From Meconema thalassinum (Eukaryota > Arthropoda > Insecta > Orthoptera > Tettigoniidae), in contig OX336388.2 of NCBI GenBank assembly GCA_946902985.2, forward strand, positions 132,248,346 through 132,312,345: 64,000 bases of DNA. The letters run 5' to 3'. The translations under genes and the position numbers were made by a program. The notes beneath the pieces were generated by a model. It did not search any database. It was not told the origin of the DNA and was given only the letters and a program-made list of their open reading frames with translations. Of this stretch, positions 41,843 to 52,889 are shown piece after piece (the first letter of the stretch is position 1; every line of letters begins with the position of its first letter).

Positions 41843-42779
41843 GAACAACGGCAATACACATTTTCTTACGAGACGGTACCGCTTATCCTCATAACAGCTG
41901 ATAGCCTACCACCCCACAAGTCAACCGGTAAGGTCAATGCTCCGATTACGTAACAACTTCCCCTCGGCATATCGTCACATCGCGCTCCGCCTCGTTTCCC
42001 CCAGACTGCCGCACCACTTTCTGCTTGATTAGTTTCTGAAATAAACTAAAAAACATTGACTTTTTCATGATTAATTATCAATTTCAAGATAGGTGACAAT
42101 TTTTTTTACCTAGGAAGCTTAGAATAGTCTCTTCTATCACCAGTGTAACGGACTTCCATCATATCAATTACACCCTGTATATCAAAAATTATTATTTTCC
42201 TATCTGGACGTATATTTCAGCGCCTAGCGAAAGGCGCAGTTATGTTTGTGTTATTTTCATCAATAATCAATAACTCATCGCAGAACATACTGTTCATTTA
42301 CGCGAAATAAAGGCTACATTCATATGTCTTTTTACGTTTTATGTTGCCAGACTTGCCAGTACAATCCATAGCCTCAGGCGGTGTTCTCTCTCGGAAATTC
42401 TATAACCAAAAGTGACGAATCTCGTATACTTACATGATCCTTGATCCTCTATTTTCTTCCCAGCTGCCAGGGGAATTCCCAGTTTCATGCGAAGGCTCTT
42501 ACGCTACCACAGTCAGTATTGTACATCTATCTCAAATTCACGGCCGCTGTTTGTTCGTTGATAGTGGCCAAAATTGGTAGTATGTAGAGCTTATTTTGTC
42601 ACAGATACTTCCGTGACAGCGTATCTGAGATATCGGTGACAGAAAAATATCGGTGACAAAGTAGCAGGCTGTGATTTATCGACCATCTCTAGTTGTAGTT
42701 GCATGCTCTGGTTCGTAGGGAGTACATAATTTGTATTTTAATTACGGTACTGTGTGTGTGCCTTGTACAGTGTCGTACT
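41843..42779. other. No gene; inverted-repeat arm and CGGTGACA-rich stretch
   Basis: The partner arm of 39990-40030 is at 42125-42180. At 42600-42655 ATATCGGTGACAGAAAAATA repeats a motif also seen at 38940-38980. These two pairs bracket 38.9-42.7 kb and could be remains of one large element. Confidence 0.4.
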
Positions 42780-43055
42780 ATGGCGTCATCAGGGACACTG
42801 AAGAGGAAACATACATTTCTAACATAGAAACCAAACACGAAATATTAAATAGACTTTAAAGAGCGGCTTCGGTGGAGTACTTGGTAGCATGCTGAGCTTC
42901 TATGCCCAAGATCGCGGGTTCAAACCCGGCTGAAGTCGTCGGATTTTTAAGAGCGTTAAAATTCCTCAGTATGTCTTCCTTCGTTGGGGCAGTAAAGCCG
43001 GCGGTCCCATGTCATAGATTTATGTCATGTTAAAGAACCTTCCACTAATTACACC

Positions 43056-43371
43056 CGCCCGGCCCCGTGGTGTAGGGGTAGCGCACCTGCCTCTCACCCG
43101 GAGGCCCCGCGTTCGATTCCCGGCTCCGTCAGGGATTTTAGAAACTGACTTGAGGGCTGGAACGGGGTACGCTCAGCCTCGTGAGGGCAATTGAGTAGCT
43201 GTCTGACAGTGAGGCAGCGCCCCGGTCACGAAAACCAAGATTAACGGCCGAGGGTATCCGACGCGCTGACCACGTGTCACCCCAATATCTGCAGGCCATA
43301 TGGCTGGGCAGCGGTCGCTTGGTAGGCCAAGGCCCTTCATGGGCTGTAGTGCCAAGGGTTTAGTTAGTTTT
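43056..43371 (+). mobile_element. SINE-D, tRNA-derived, plus orientation
   Basis: Perfect 12-bp duplication ACTAATTACACC (43044-43055 and 43372-43383) from the SINE-B body. Head CGCCCGGCCCCGTGGTGTAG (A box) and CGTTCGATTCCCGGC (B box). Confidence 0.92.
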
Positions 43372-43426
43372 ACTAATTACACCTGTGTGAAGCTAAATTA
43401 TAGGTTAAATTTAAACAACGCTCTTA

Positions 43427-44957
43427 CAGAACCGGTCAAAAGTTTAGGACCACATAAGGAAACCCTGATATGTCACCTAAAACCTAAACTTGTGGCACCA
43501 GAACTCTGTGATTGTTTTACTGAGCTCTTACATCTGATAGAATATATACGTCCTGATTTCGTTCAATTGGACCAAGTATTGTACACGTTATGACCTTTTA
43601 ACTGTTGGAAGGTCACACCAAAAAATCACAATTTTCAGAGGTATAATGTATTGTATATTCCAGCAGGTTGCAGGTATTGCCCTCAATTTTCTATTTTGGA
43701 CTTGGCAATAGTTGATACAAGATAATGGAAGAAATGATAGAGAAATAAATGAGCGGGGGAGGCAGGCAGAAGCATTTCGGAGGAGTGTGAGAAGCATGTT
43801 ATGGAGCAAGGATGTCCCTCAGAACAGCAAAAAGATCATATATCGGACGTACTATGTCCCTATCCTGACGTATGCCTTGGAGACCTGGGTTATGAAAGGA
43901 AGGGAGAAGAGCAAAATACAGGCCAGTGAGATGAGGTTCTTGAGAAGCAGTATTGGAGCTACAAAGATGGACAGAATAAGACATGAGAGGACCAGAGAAT
44001 TAATGAAGGAGGAGCCATTACAGGATGGTATAGAGAAATCTAGACTTAGATGGTATGGACATGTAAAACGAATGGAGGGGAAGAGGATACCCAGGAGAGT
44101 ACACGAGACGAAGTGGGAAGGAAAGAGACCGAGAGGAAGACCGAGAGACAGGTGGCTGAAGGGGGTGGAAGAAAGCGTGAAGAAGACAGGAGAAGACTGG
44201 ACAAGGGTGGAGGCTGAGAGATGGTGGGAAGACAGAAGACGTTGGAGGGGCTTGTGTTCCAAACAGACCCGGCCAGTGGCTGGAAACGGTGCAAGATGAT
44301 GATGATGAATAGTTGGGGATCAATTTGGTATAAATATACAAATTACGAAAAAAAATGCAGGACCTTCTTTTTCAGATTTATACTTTTTCAAGCCAGTGCC
44401 AAAATGGTCGATGTACTGATGACAACAAAATAATCTTACGGTGAAATCCCACAGGCCAGAAATCTGTGCTTGGATGCCATCTGTTGAGTGAAAGTGGAAC
44501 TACTAGACACGACAAGTTAGAAGCGGTAGGTAGCAAGGAAGCCTTACGACAAGCGTGATAAGAACAAGGGAAACGACCATTTTGGTGCTGGCTTGAAAAA
44601 GTATAAACCCGCCAAAAAAGGAGGTCCTGCATTTTTTCGGAATTTGTATATTTATACCAAAATGATCCCCAACTATTGCTAAGTCTGAAATAGAAAATAG
44701 AGGACAATACTTGCAACCAGTTGGAATACACAATACATTATACCTCTGAAAATGGTGATTTTTTGGTGTGACCCACCAACAGTCAAAAAATCATAACCTC
44801 TACAATACTTGGCCCAATTGAACGGAATCAGGACGTATATATTCTATCAGATGTAAGAGCTCAGTAAAACAATCGCAGAACTCTAGTGCCACAAGGTTAG
44901 GTTTTAGGTGACATATCATGATTTCCTTATGTGGCCCTAAACTTTTGACCGGTACTG
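43427..44957. mobile_element. Tc1-like foldback element, inside SINE-B, carrying a LINE fragment
   Basis: TIRs CAGAACCGGTCAAAAGTTTA and AAACTTTTGACCGGTACTG, bounded by TA (43425-43426 and 44958-44959). Other SINE-B copies have a single TA here. Arms of about 280 bp are inverted copies of each other (43427-43710 against 44680-44957). No transposase remains. Between them lie a LINE (43715-44307) and a spacer with a second internal inverted pair around 44330-44400 and 44585-44660. Confidence 0.88.
43715..44307 (+). mobile_element. RTE-like LINE 3' end with (GAT)n tail
   Basis: Flanked by an 8-bp duplication AATAGTTG (43707-43714 and 44308-44315). Codes KDVPQNSKKIIYRTYYVPIL, YALETWVMKGREKSK, RWYGHVKRMEGKRIPRRV, RPRGRPRDRWLKGVEESV, then stop at about 44299 and a tail of GAT/ATG repeats. 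It is an open, little-damaged C-terminal frame, so it is probably a recent insertion. RT and endonuclease are truncated away. Confidence 0.85.
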
Positions 44958-45327
44958 TAGATTCCAACGTTCGTCGCCAGGAGCCGATTGCGGTGGCGTC
45001 TAGTAACCAAGTTCTGGACTAGTAGTAATTTAAGGTGGCGTTTGGTGGCAAAAGTAGGAACTATTTGAAACATTTCATGTCTACAGTCCTTACTTGAATT
45101 AAAAACAGATAACACACACTAATACAGTCATTAAAATTAACACCGGTTATCAGACAGATTCTACACACACCCAAAGTACACGGGGCTACATGACCGCGTT
45201 GTCACAGGCCCTAACCTGAGGAACCAACAAACCAGACTTGAAAGAGGTGAAAGTGGCTCGTCTTTGTCAAAACATTATGGAGTGGGTAAAGCTACCATCT
45301 CGGACGTTATAATGAAAACACACGGAT

Positions 45328-45475
45328 AGTCAGTCTGAAAGACTGGACTTTATATAATTTTAAATGCTAGCAGCCGAGTACCAAGAAGGCAGTGCACGAA
45401 CAGAGTTTTAAGATTCTATTTTGTTTCTTCACTGCCTAATTGATTGTTCTCGCACTGCCTTCTTGGTACTGAACC
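45328..45475 (+). mobile_element. Composite hairpin family fragment
   Basis: Starts AGTCTGAAAGACTGGACTTT and contains AGCCGAGTACCAAGAAGGCAG with its inverse CTGCCTTCTTGGTACT, as at 52730-52860. Ends truncated. It interrupts the pogo coding sequence. Confidence 0.6.
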
Positions 45476-47931
45476 CATGTACCATAGGCTTCAAAGGGAG
45501 TCGAATCCATGTACTTGTGAAAGGAATGAAAGAATCATACAGTTTCTAAGGGAACGGAGAGAGATTTCAAGCCAGGATTCTAGCCTAAAATTGCGCAAGC
45601 TGCAGGACCAGGTGTTCATAAGATGAGCTCATGCCTCTTGACATTTATAAGGAGCCAGTCATGGATATTAATAGAACGAGTGGAAAGTTTGGACTGTAAG
45701 ACGAAGAAGCTTGACTCGGAAATTGCTCTTACGTTGCAGGAAAACGGCAACCTCGCTGCTGAGTCAGAACAAGAATAATTAAATTTAACCCGTTTACGAG
45801 TATAAAAATAAGTAAACAAATACAGTACGGTGAATCATTTCGAATTAGAGATTTTTGTGTAAAGAAAAACCCTTTAATAATTGCACAAGAGAAAAGTGCA
45901 AATGCAGCAGACGTCATCGGGAATTCACCGGGACCCAAGGAGTGGGAGAATTAAAAATGAACAGCACCACCCACACAGTTGAAGACGAAAAATTAATTAA
46001 TATCTCGGAAATGCACGATCGATTTCCATGCACAGGAAGATCATTTTACGTTTGGAAGACGAGCTTTCCGGAGATATAATTTTTATAATTGTACGACAAT
46101 TAGTTCAAAAGTTGGTCACGAAAAGGACTAGGATTTTATCTTTTTGTGATTAAAAGGTATAAAACTCCCGGCCAAGCCAGACCAAACATGCAGTTACTCT
46201 GACAGCCCGTGAGGGGGCGTCACTCTGCATCACACCGCGTGCAGTATTAGTCCGTCCAGGGGGGCGTGACATTGTATCAGACATCGATCCAGAACTCGGG
46301 GAGGTCACGCTACGTGGCAGAATCACAGTTCGACTTGAGACTCCTGAGGGAGGTTACTTTGATCACAGTTCGTCATAGCACGTCTTGATGTAGGCAGTTC
46401 GCGCTGCAATTTCATGTAGTCAATTCAAAAACACAGTTCGACTTGAGACTCCTGTGGGAGGCTATGCGACAAGTTCGCCGAATGTAGACCAGTTACGATA
46501 TGAGTACGCTACGCTGATGGTTAGCAGTTCGAGACTCTGAAGAGTCCTAAATTATAAAGAACACTAAATATACGGACTTTAAAGCAATATCGTCAAAGTA
46601 AGATACAGCGATCAGTAGGGAACTTCGAGTTCCAGAAGAACACTAGTTCGATACAGTTACGAAGTTATAAGAACTCCAACAAATAAACGGCGTTACGTCC
46701 AGTAAAGACATTGTTAAGGACACTAAGTCCTGTAAAGGACAAGAATCAACAGTAATTACGATCGCGAAAGATAGAAGTTCTAGCAAAAGGAACTTAGGAA
46801 CTTAGGTTCGAAACCAGAGAGAAAACGTACTCTAGTGAGGAAACGTCAAATAATATATGATAGACAGTATACGGTCCTCGAAGGGAGGCCAAGATATAGA
46901 AACTATAGGGTACGATAGACAGTGTACGGTCCTCGAAAGGAGGCCAAGATATAGAAACTATAGGGAGCGATAGACCACCATATATAAATAGAGGTGACGG
47001 CAAAGTAAAGACATTTATCGCCTAGTTAAAGCAGATAAAGTGAAGCCGAGTAATAGACAATAGAAGCGGTTTTGAGAGACTGAAACCAGTAGTTTCCACT
47101 GTAGGAGAGAGAAACTTTGAACGAGTAAAATCACACGTCCAATGCAGGTCGATAGGATTCACATCAGGGATCGTCAACAGCCGACAGAAATCGTCAAAAT
47201 CGCTGAGATACGCCCGTGTGATAGAAGTGAAGTGTAAATATTGTAAGAAAAAAAAATAAGAGTATCATTTTAAGTGTTTTATGTAAAGTGAAAGTGTTTT
47301 ATGCAAAGTGATATGTGTTATAATCTATACCAGAGTAATATTTTTTGTTAGTGTTTTAATGTGTGTCTAAACGGATACACCTGTGTATTAGAAATGTTGT
47401 CAGTGTTAAATGTATTGAATATGGGTCAAGAAATGTTTGTACATGAGATGAATTTGTACAAAATGGAGTAAGTCAAGAAGGTGGGCCAAAATGACGCATC
47501 GTACGAGAATAAAGGTCAGAAAACGGCCTTAGACATGTGAGTAAAGATTTTCATTATGTTTTGGTGTCGGGGAAATTTTTGTGTACAATTCCAACGGAGT
47601 TTTGAGTAAAAGGGATGTTTTTAAATAATTAATAACTAAATAAGAACGCGATCTGAACAAAAGTAAAGTTTTGAGAAATAATAAATAATTATGTGAAAGA
47701 ATAAATCCTGTAGAGGAAATGCCTGGAATAAAATGTCAGCGTACTTGACGAATGTTATAAAAGCAAGCGTAATAATAATGATTATAACATAGATATTTAA
47801 ATAAAGGTAAATTTGAATTATATGAAATAAATAGCTTTTGAGCTTTTGTAAGGAATGAAGACATGATGTGAATAATAATAATAATAAAAAGGTAAAGAAA
47901 TCTAAATAAAGATTAAATTGAATGATATAAC
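45476..47931. other. No gene recognised; one short tandem duplication
   Basis: At 46864-46975 a 55-bp unit (GTCCTCGAAGGGAGGCC, AAGATATAGAAACTATAGGG) is repeated twice. At 46330 and 46440 GACTTGAGACTCCTG recurs. The 46.2-47.2 kb part is rich in GACAG/AGTTCG strings and could be a transposon 5' UTR or leader, but no coding follows. The rest is AT-rich. Confidence 0.4.
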
Positions 47932-49372
47932 AAGTAGTTCCGTGAAGAACTATACAGCCTATTTTCATATATCCTACTTATGTTAATTGCCACTATCAAC
48001 ATACAAAATTTCAGTTTGATTGCTGTAATAGATTCGTAGATATTGAGAACCGACTAAATATTTCGGATGGTCGCCATGTTGGATTTTATATATGTAGGTC
48101 TTAGAGTTATGTACTGTTACATGCAGATTATTGTGAACGTGTAGTATTCAAACTTCAATCGCATAATTAGGACACAAGAAAAAACAAGGAGATTTTAAAA
48201 TTTTTCACAGCTGCCATCTTGAGGTTATGGAAACAATTGAAATAAATTAGATGCCAGTGGATTAACATTCGTATAAGGATTTACTGTACCAAGTTTCACT
48301 GCACGCGGATGGTTAAATTGCGAGAAACGTACATGTGAATATTTATAATTCGCGTCACCGCCATGTTGGATTTGTGATCACCAGGTTATTTAAAGTCCTA
48401 TAGGTGAACTTAAGTTCATAGCCCATATGAACGTTAAAAATGCAGTTTGATTGCTAAAATAGATTCGTAGATATTCAGTATCGTCTAAATATTTCGGATG
48501 GTCGCCATGTTGGATTGTTAAATGTATAGGCCATAGAGTCATGTACCATTAAAGGAAAATTATTGCGTAGGTTCATTATTCAAACTTTCACTTCGATCGC
48601 ATGACTACATCACAATAAATAAAATCTTAATTTTAAAATTCGCACTGCCGCCATCTTGAGGTTATGTAAACAATTGAACTAAATTAGATACCAGTGGATT
48701 ACAATGTGTATAAATATTTCCTGTGCCAGGTTTCAGTGCGCTTGGAACATTAAATCGCGAGAAAGGTCTATTTAAAATTTTCAAATTCGCTTGGCCGCCA
48801 TGTTCGTTTTGTAGTTAACCGGTTTTTGAAAGTCTTATAGATGGACTTCCAGTAGTGCCCTTTATCTCCGTACAAAATTTCAAGGTTTTACCGCTAATAG
48901 TTTCAGAGATATAGAATGCCGGTGAAATATTTCGCACATCCGCCATCTTGTGATTATGTAAAGAATTGAACGAAGTTAGATGTCGGTGCATTACAATGTA
49001 TATAAACATATACTGTACCAAGTTTCATTGCGTTTGGTTGGTCAAATCGCGAGAAACGTCTATTTAAAATTCGCAAATTCGCTTGGCCGCCATGTTGGTT
49101 TTGTAGTTACCAGGTTTTCAAAAGTCATATAAGTGAACTTATAGTAGTTCCCTCTATCACCATAGAAAATGTCAGGGTAATATCGGTAATAGTTTCGGTG
49201 ATATTGAATGCTGATGAAATATTTCGCACAGCCGCCATGTTGGATTGGTGAGTCGTAACAAAATTTGAAGGGCACGGTCGAGGTCGCCGGGAATAGTGCT
49301 ATGAACTTTCCGAGTTTCATTGAAATCGATCCAGCCGTTTAGATTTTATTAGGGGTGGACACACACACGAAT

Positions 49373-49404
<32 letters not shown>

Positions 49405-49466
49405 CACACACACGGACAAAAGGTGATCTCATAAGCCTATTTTTTTCAAAATTGAAAATAGGCTAA
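47932..49466. mobile_element. 1.5-kb noncoding element built of ~145-bp units, copy 1
   Basis: Starts AACAAGTAGTTCCGTGAAGA, with hairpin AGTTCCGTGAAGAACT, and ends with hairpin GCCTATTTTTTTC..GAAAATAGGC then TAAAAA. Between, CGCCATGTTGG or GCCATCTTG marks occur near 48072, 48222, 48361, 48507, 48650, 48797, 48942, 49089 and 49232, a spacing of 139-150. A CA-repeat lies at 49370-49415. The second copy is at 58752-60272 in the same orientation. Confidence 0.8.
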
Positions 49467-51113
49467 AAATATAGAGCGTTGGAGCCTTAACAAATGTATA
49501 AGACATGATGTGAATGCATGTTCTTAAAAATGGAGCGATTTATTGTCAACGGAAAAGATAAATATAAAAATTGAGATATGTATCAATTGTTACTATGAAA
49601 TTTATCAGTTCTTTGGAAGACATTCGGCCGTAAAGTAATGTGTAGCGCAATGGAACGCAATTAAATAAAAAGTCACGCTAGGAATGCGTAGAATTTAAAT
49701 GTACTTGGTAAATTACTTATGAGGGGTAGTTGATTGTATTGAATTGAGATATGTTGTAAGTCCTCTAATTGTGACGTAGATCACGAGGCCATGTGTGTGT
49801 TATTATATAAAAGGGAGCAAATGTATGGTATTATTGAGCGTATGTCATGTAGGCCACGGCCGACTCTAAATCGCGTCTTGTATAAGTCCTCCAATGTGGA
49901 AATGGTTCCCGAGGCATGTTAAGAGATTCGAACTTAGAATCCTCTTGTTGTTGAAGCCCCTTATTATTCGTCGTAGAATGTGTATTACTCTTCCCAATCA
50001 ACGAGGACCCTTCATAATTAATAAATGCCAAGATTACGAGAGTGGTTTATGAGCCAAAGAATATTGTTGGAAGTGAAAAGAGAAGTTAAAATGCCAGGTC
50101 TCTCCATAGAACTGAAAATAAAAGGAAGGTTGTTTTAACAGCATTGACGAGAGCTCCAACCGTAAGCTAGACAGGGAGCCGCCCTCCCTGTCGTAAATCT
50201 CGCTCGAGTATAATGGCCTGACCCTCATAGTATGAGGGTGGGTAAAGACCGTCTTGTAAGAAGTGCTAAATACACCGTGAGTGTTTAAAAGTTGTTAATG
50301 ACCCGGGCGTTGAACCGAGGTCCTTGTAGATTGATATTATCGCTTGCCAGTTCAGATCATAGTTTTCTTATGTGATAATGGTCTTATAAGACAAATGAAT
50401 TAAATAGAAATCCCTATTGTAATATTGTATGGAAATAAGGAATCCACGAGTTTTGTGAAGATAACTAGATTTCGGGAGTAATCATAGTTTTTGACTTAGT
50501 CAAGTAATCTTTATAACTCTGGAGTACACAAGTAGTTTCCCGATCACCGTAGTGAAATTGCAAAACTTGAGAGAGGTGGTAAATACTGAGAACATGTGAA
50601 GAGCCCAAATATTGAAGTGAATAATTAACATATAATTTTAAATGTAATTATATATTTGTTTTGATGATAAGAAAAGATAAAAATAGTTCTTGAGGTGTAC
50701 CAAAGTATGACACCATTATTATGGGAAGTATCGAGCCAAAGAAGCTCGTAGTTATATGGAACTTTAAGATAGGTACTTTATGGAAGTGAAAATAATCATG
50801 AATTGTTGGTTTTAAAGTAAACAATGTGTTTTAATCTAATATTTGTTTTATTCTTATGTTATTCCTTGTTCACTCTGAACAAGTAGAAATATATTGGTCA
50901 GTAGTTTATTTGTTTTATTGTTTGTAGCGCCATAATTTTGATTAATTAAATGTGTTAAAATAGGAGTTGATTTTGTTGTTATTTTTGCAAGTGTATCCTC
51001 TATTTAATCCAAAATGTGTAAGTCACAGAGTGGGAGAACTTACCGCAGCCCCGAAAATCCCGAATTGAGCAATGCTGGCATACTGTGATTTGCATATTTC
51101 TTGCTGAAAGGGC
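49467..51113. other. No supported feature
   Basis: AT-rich DNA with only short unrelated frames. Nothing recognised on either strand. Confidence 0.4.
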
Positions 51114-51246
51114 ACAGTACTCGGCTGCTACATCTTACTATGACGTCGCACACCTCAGTGCATTCTCGGTACATTTCGTTTCATCACCGTAACGTAACGC
51201 CAGACCCCAGATAAAGTCGACATAATCATTTAAAATGATAAAAAAG
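51114..51246 (+). mobile_element. Composite hairpin family, 3' end
   Basis: TACTCGGCTGCTACATC, TATGACGTCGCACACCTCAG, ACATTTCGTTT, CCGTAACGTAACGCC and the terminal ATCATTTAAAATGATAAAAA match 52850-52890 joined to 54640-54718. Confidence 0.65.
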
Positions 51247-51532
51247 GTAGCATTCTGACTTTTGTTCAGTTATATTCAGTTGATGGGTCTAAAGTCAGAA
51301 AAACAACAAGAACCGCAAATGACAGTTCACTAGAAGATGCTGTGCTAGCAAGTTTTTCAAATAAAATATTTTAGTGATTTCGTACAGTTGTGTTCATATT
51401 TTTGTGTATACATACGTACAGTACATACATATGTAAATTTGTAAATATGTAGTGAATTGCTTTTGTAAAGTGAGTGCATCGTTATGGATTTAAAGATACA
51501 AATAAATCAAAGTACAATATGCATGTACATGT

Positions 51533-51866
51533 GCCTCCGTGGCTTAGGCGACAGCACGCCGGCCTCTCACCGCTGGGCACGTGGTTAAAATCCCGGTCAC
51601 TCCATGTGAGATCTGTGCTGGACAAAATGGAGGCAGACAGGTTTTTCTCCGGGTACTCCGGTTTTCCCTGTCAAAATTTCATTCCGGCAACACTCTCCAC
51701 TATCATTTCATTTCATATGCCATTCATTTAATCATTGCCCCAGAGGAGTGCGTCAGGCCTCGGCAGCCGGCACAGTTCATATCCTCGCCGCTAGATGGTG
51801 GCATCATTCATTCCATTCCTGACCCGGTCGGAGACTGGAAGCAGGCTGTGGATTTTCATTTTTCAT
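51533..51866 (+). mobile_element. SINE-A, plus orientation
   Basis: Head GCCTCCGTGGCTTAGGCGA and TGGTTAAAATCCCGG, body identical in layout to 30599-30936. Flanks CATGTACATGT and CATGTGCAAGT may be an eroded target duplication. Confidence 0.88.
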
Positions 51867-51891
51867 GTGCAAGTACAAAAAGAGACAGTCA

Positions 51892-52196
51892 GTAGTGGCT
51901 ACGCGGGCTAAAGCGCTGCGTTAGGTCAAGGGGCCAAGCTCTCTGCTGACTCGGGAGACGCGTGGGTTCGAGCCCCACCGTCGGCTGTCCTTGAAATGGT
52001 TTTCCGTGGTTTCCCATTTTCAACACCAGGCAAATGCTGGGACAGTACCTTCTGACAGGCCACGGCCGCTTCCTTCCACATCCTTGCCCAGTTTCATTCA
52101 GCTTCATCCATTCCATCTCTCATCCCGACGCGCAGGTCGCCCACGGGCGTCGACTAGAAAGACCTGCACTCGGCCTCTCCGGAGGCTATACGAAAA
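51892..52196 (+). mobile_element. SINE-G, tRNA-derived, with A tail
   Basis: Head GTGGCTACGCGGGCTAAAGC (A box) and GCGTGGGTTCGAGCCCCACC (B box). Body GAAATGGTTTTCCGTGGTTT and AGGCAAATGCTGGGACAG, shared in part with SINE-F and SINE-E. Ends in AAAAAAAAA at 52193. Confidence 0.85.
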
Positions 52197-52889
52197 AAAA
52201 AGTCTGAAAGACTGGACTTTATTATTACATTATGCAACGAGCCAATAATGGCAATAATTAAGACACGAGTATGTTTATAAAACGAGCGTAGGCGAGTTTT
52301 ATAATTTCCACACGAGTGTCTTAATTAGCATTATAGGCGAGTTGCATACGACTGTTTATGTTCGAAGATAATTGTTATAACTGTTTTATGTTCGAACATA
52401 AATATTCATTAATATCTGTCGAGATTTCGCCAGTTTTATGTACTGAACAGAGCGCATGGGACGCACAGAATACCTTGTATTTGAGCATGGCCTCTTCGAT
52501 TGCCCCACTACGACACTAGGCCAGGCAGTGTGATTTACATTAGAAGGCCTTGGAACTCAGCGCAAATGCGTTGCTATCCTCACCTGATTGGTCAAACAAT
52601 TGTTTCTTGAGTTCTGATTGGTGGGAGAAACTGTTTCATAATGAAAAATAGTGTTATAATGACCATCATTATGATAGAGTTTTCTGACATATAATTGTCA
52701 GGGTGAAACATAAATCATTTTAAATGCTAACAGCCGAGTACCAAGAAGGCAGTCGGAGAACAGAGTTTCAAGATTCTATTTTGTTTCTTCACTGCCTACT
52801 TGATTGTTCTCGCACTGCATTCTTGAAACTCTGTTCTCGCACTGTCTTCTTGGTACTCGGCTGCTACATCGTACTATGACGTCACACAC

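Larger units (their letters stand above)
42864..45235 (+). mobile_element. SINE-B, carrying a SINE-D and a Tc1-like element
   Basis: Flanked by an 11-bp duplication ACTTTAAAGAG/ACTTGAAAGAG (42853-42863 and 45236-45246, one mismatch), which is also the broken transposase codons. Head CGGCTTCGGTGGAGTACTTGG; tail AACCAACAAACC. The SINE body itself is about 500 bp; the rest is later insertions. Confidence 0.88.
42780..45327 (+). pseudogene. pogo/Tigger transposase N-terminus, split by SINE-B
   Basis: ATG at 42780: MASSGTLKRKHTFLT, stop, KPNTKY, stop, with the phase of a typical pogo start (KRK, then KxEILxRLERG). The coding is cut at 42863 by SINE-B and resumes at 45236 with LERGESGSSLSKHYGVGKA, TISDVIMKTHG, the HTH_psq/CENP-B-type first helix-turn-helix. 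It is then cut again at about 45328 by another element. Two stops in the first 28 codons show it was or became dead. Confidence 0.75.

Noticed and set aside
47636..47968. 110-aa hydrophobic minus-strand frame
   Set aside because: The composition follows from AT-rich DNA (Phe, Leu, Ile, Tyr); no signal of selection.
49370..49415. CA-repeat as independent microsatellite
   Set aside because: The same CA tract lies at the same place in the second copy of the 1.5-kb element, so it is part of that element.
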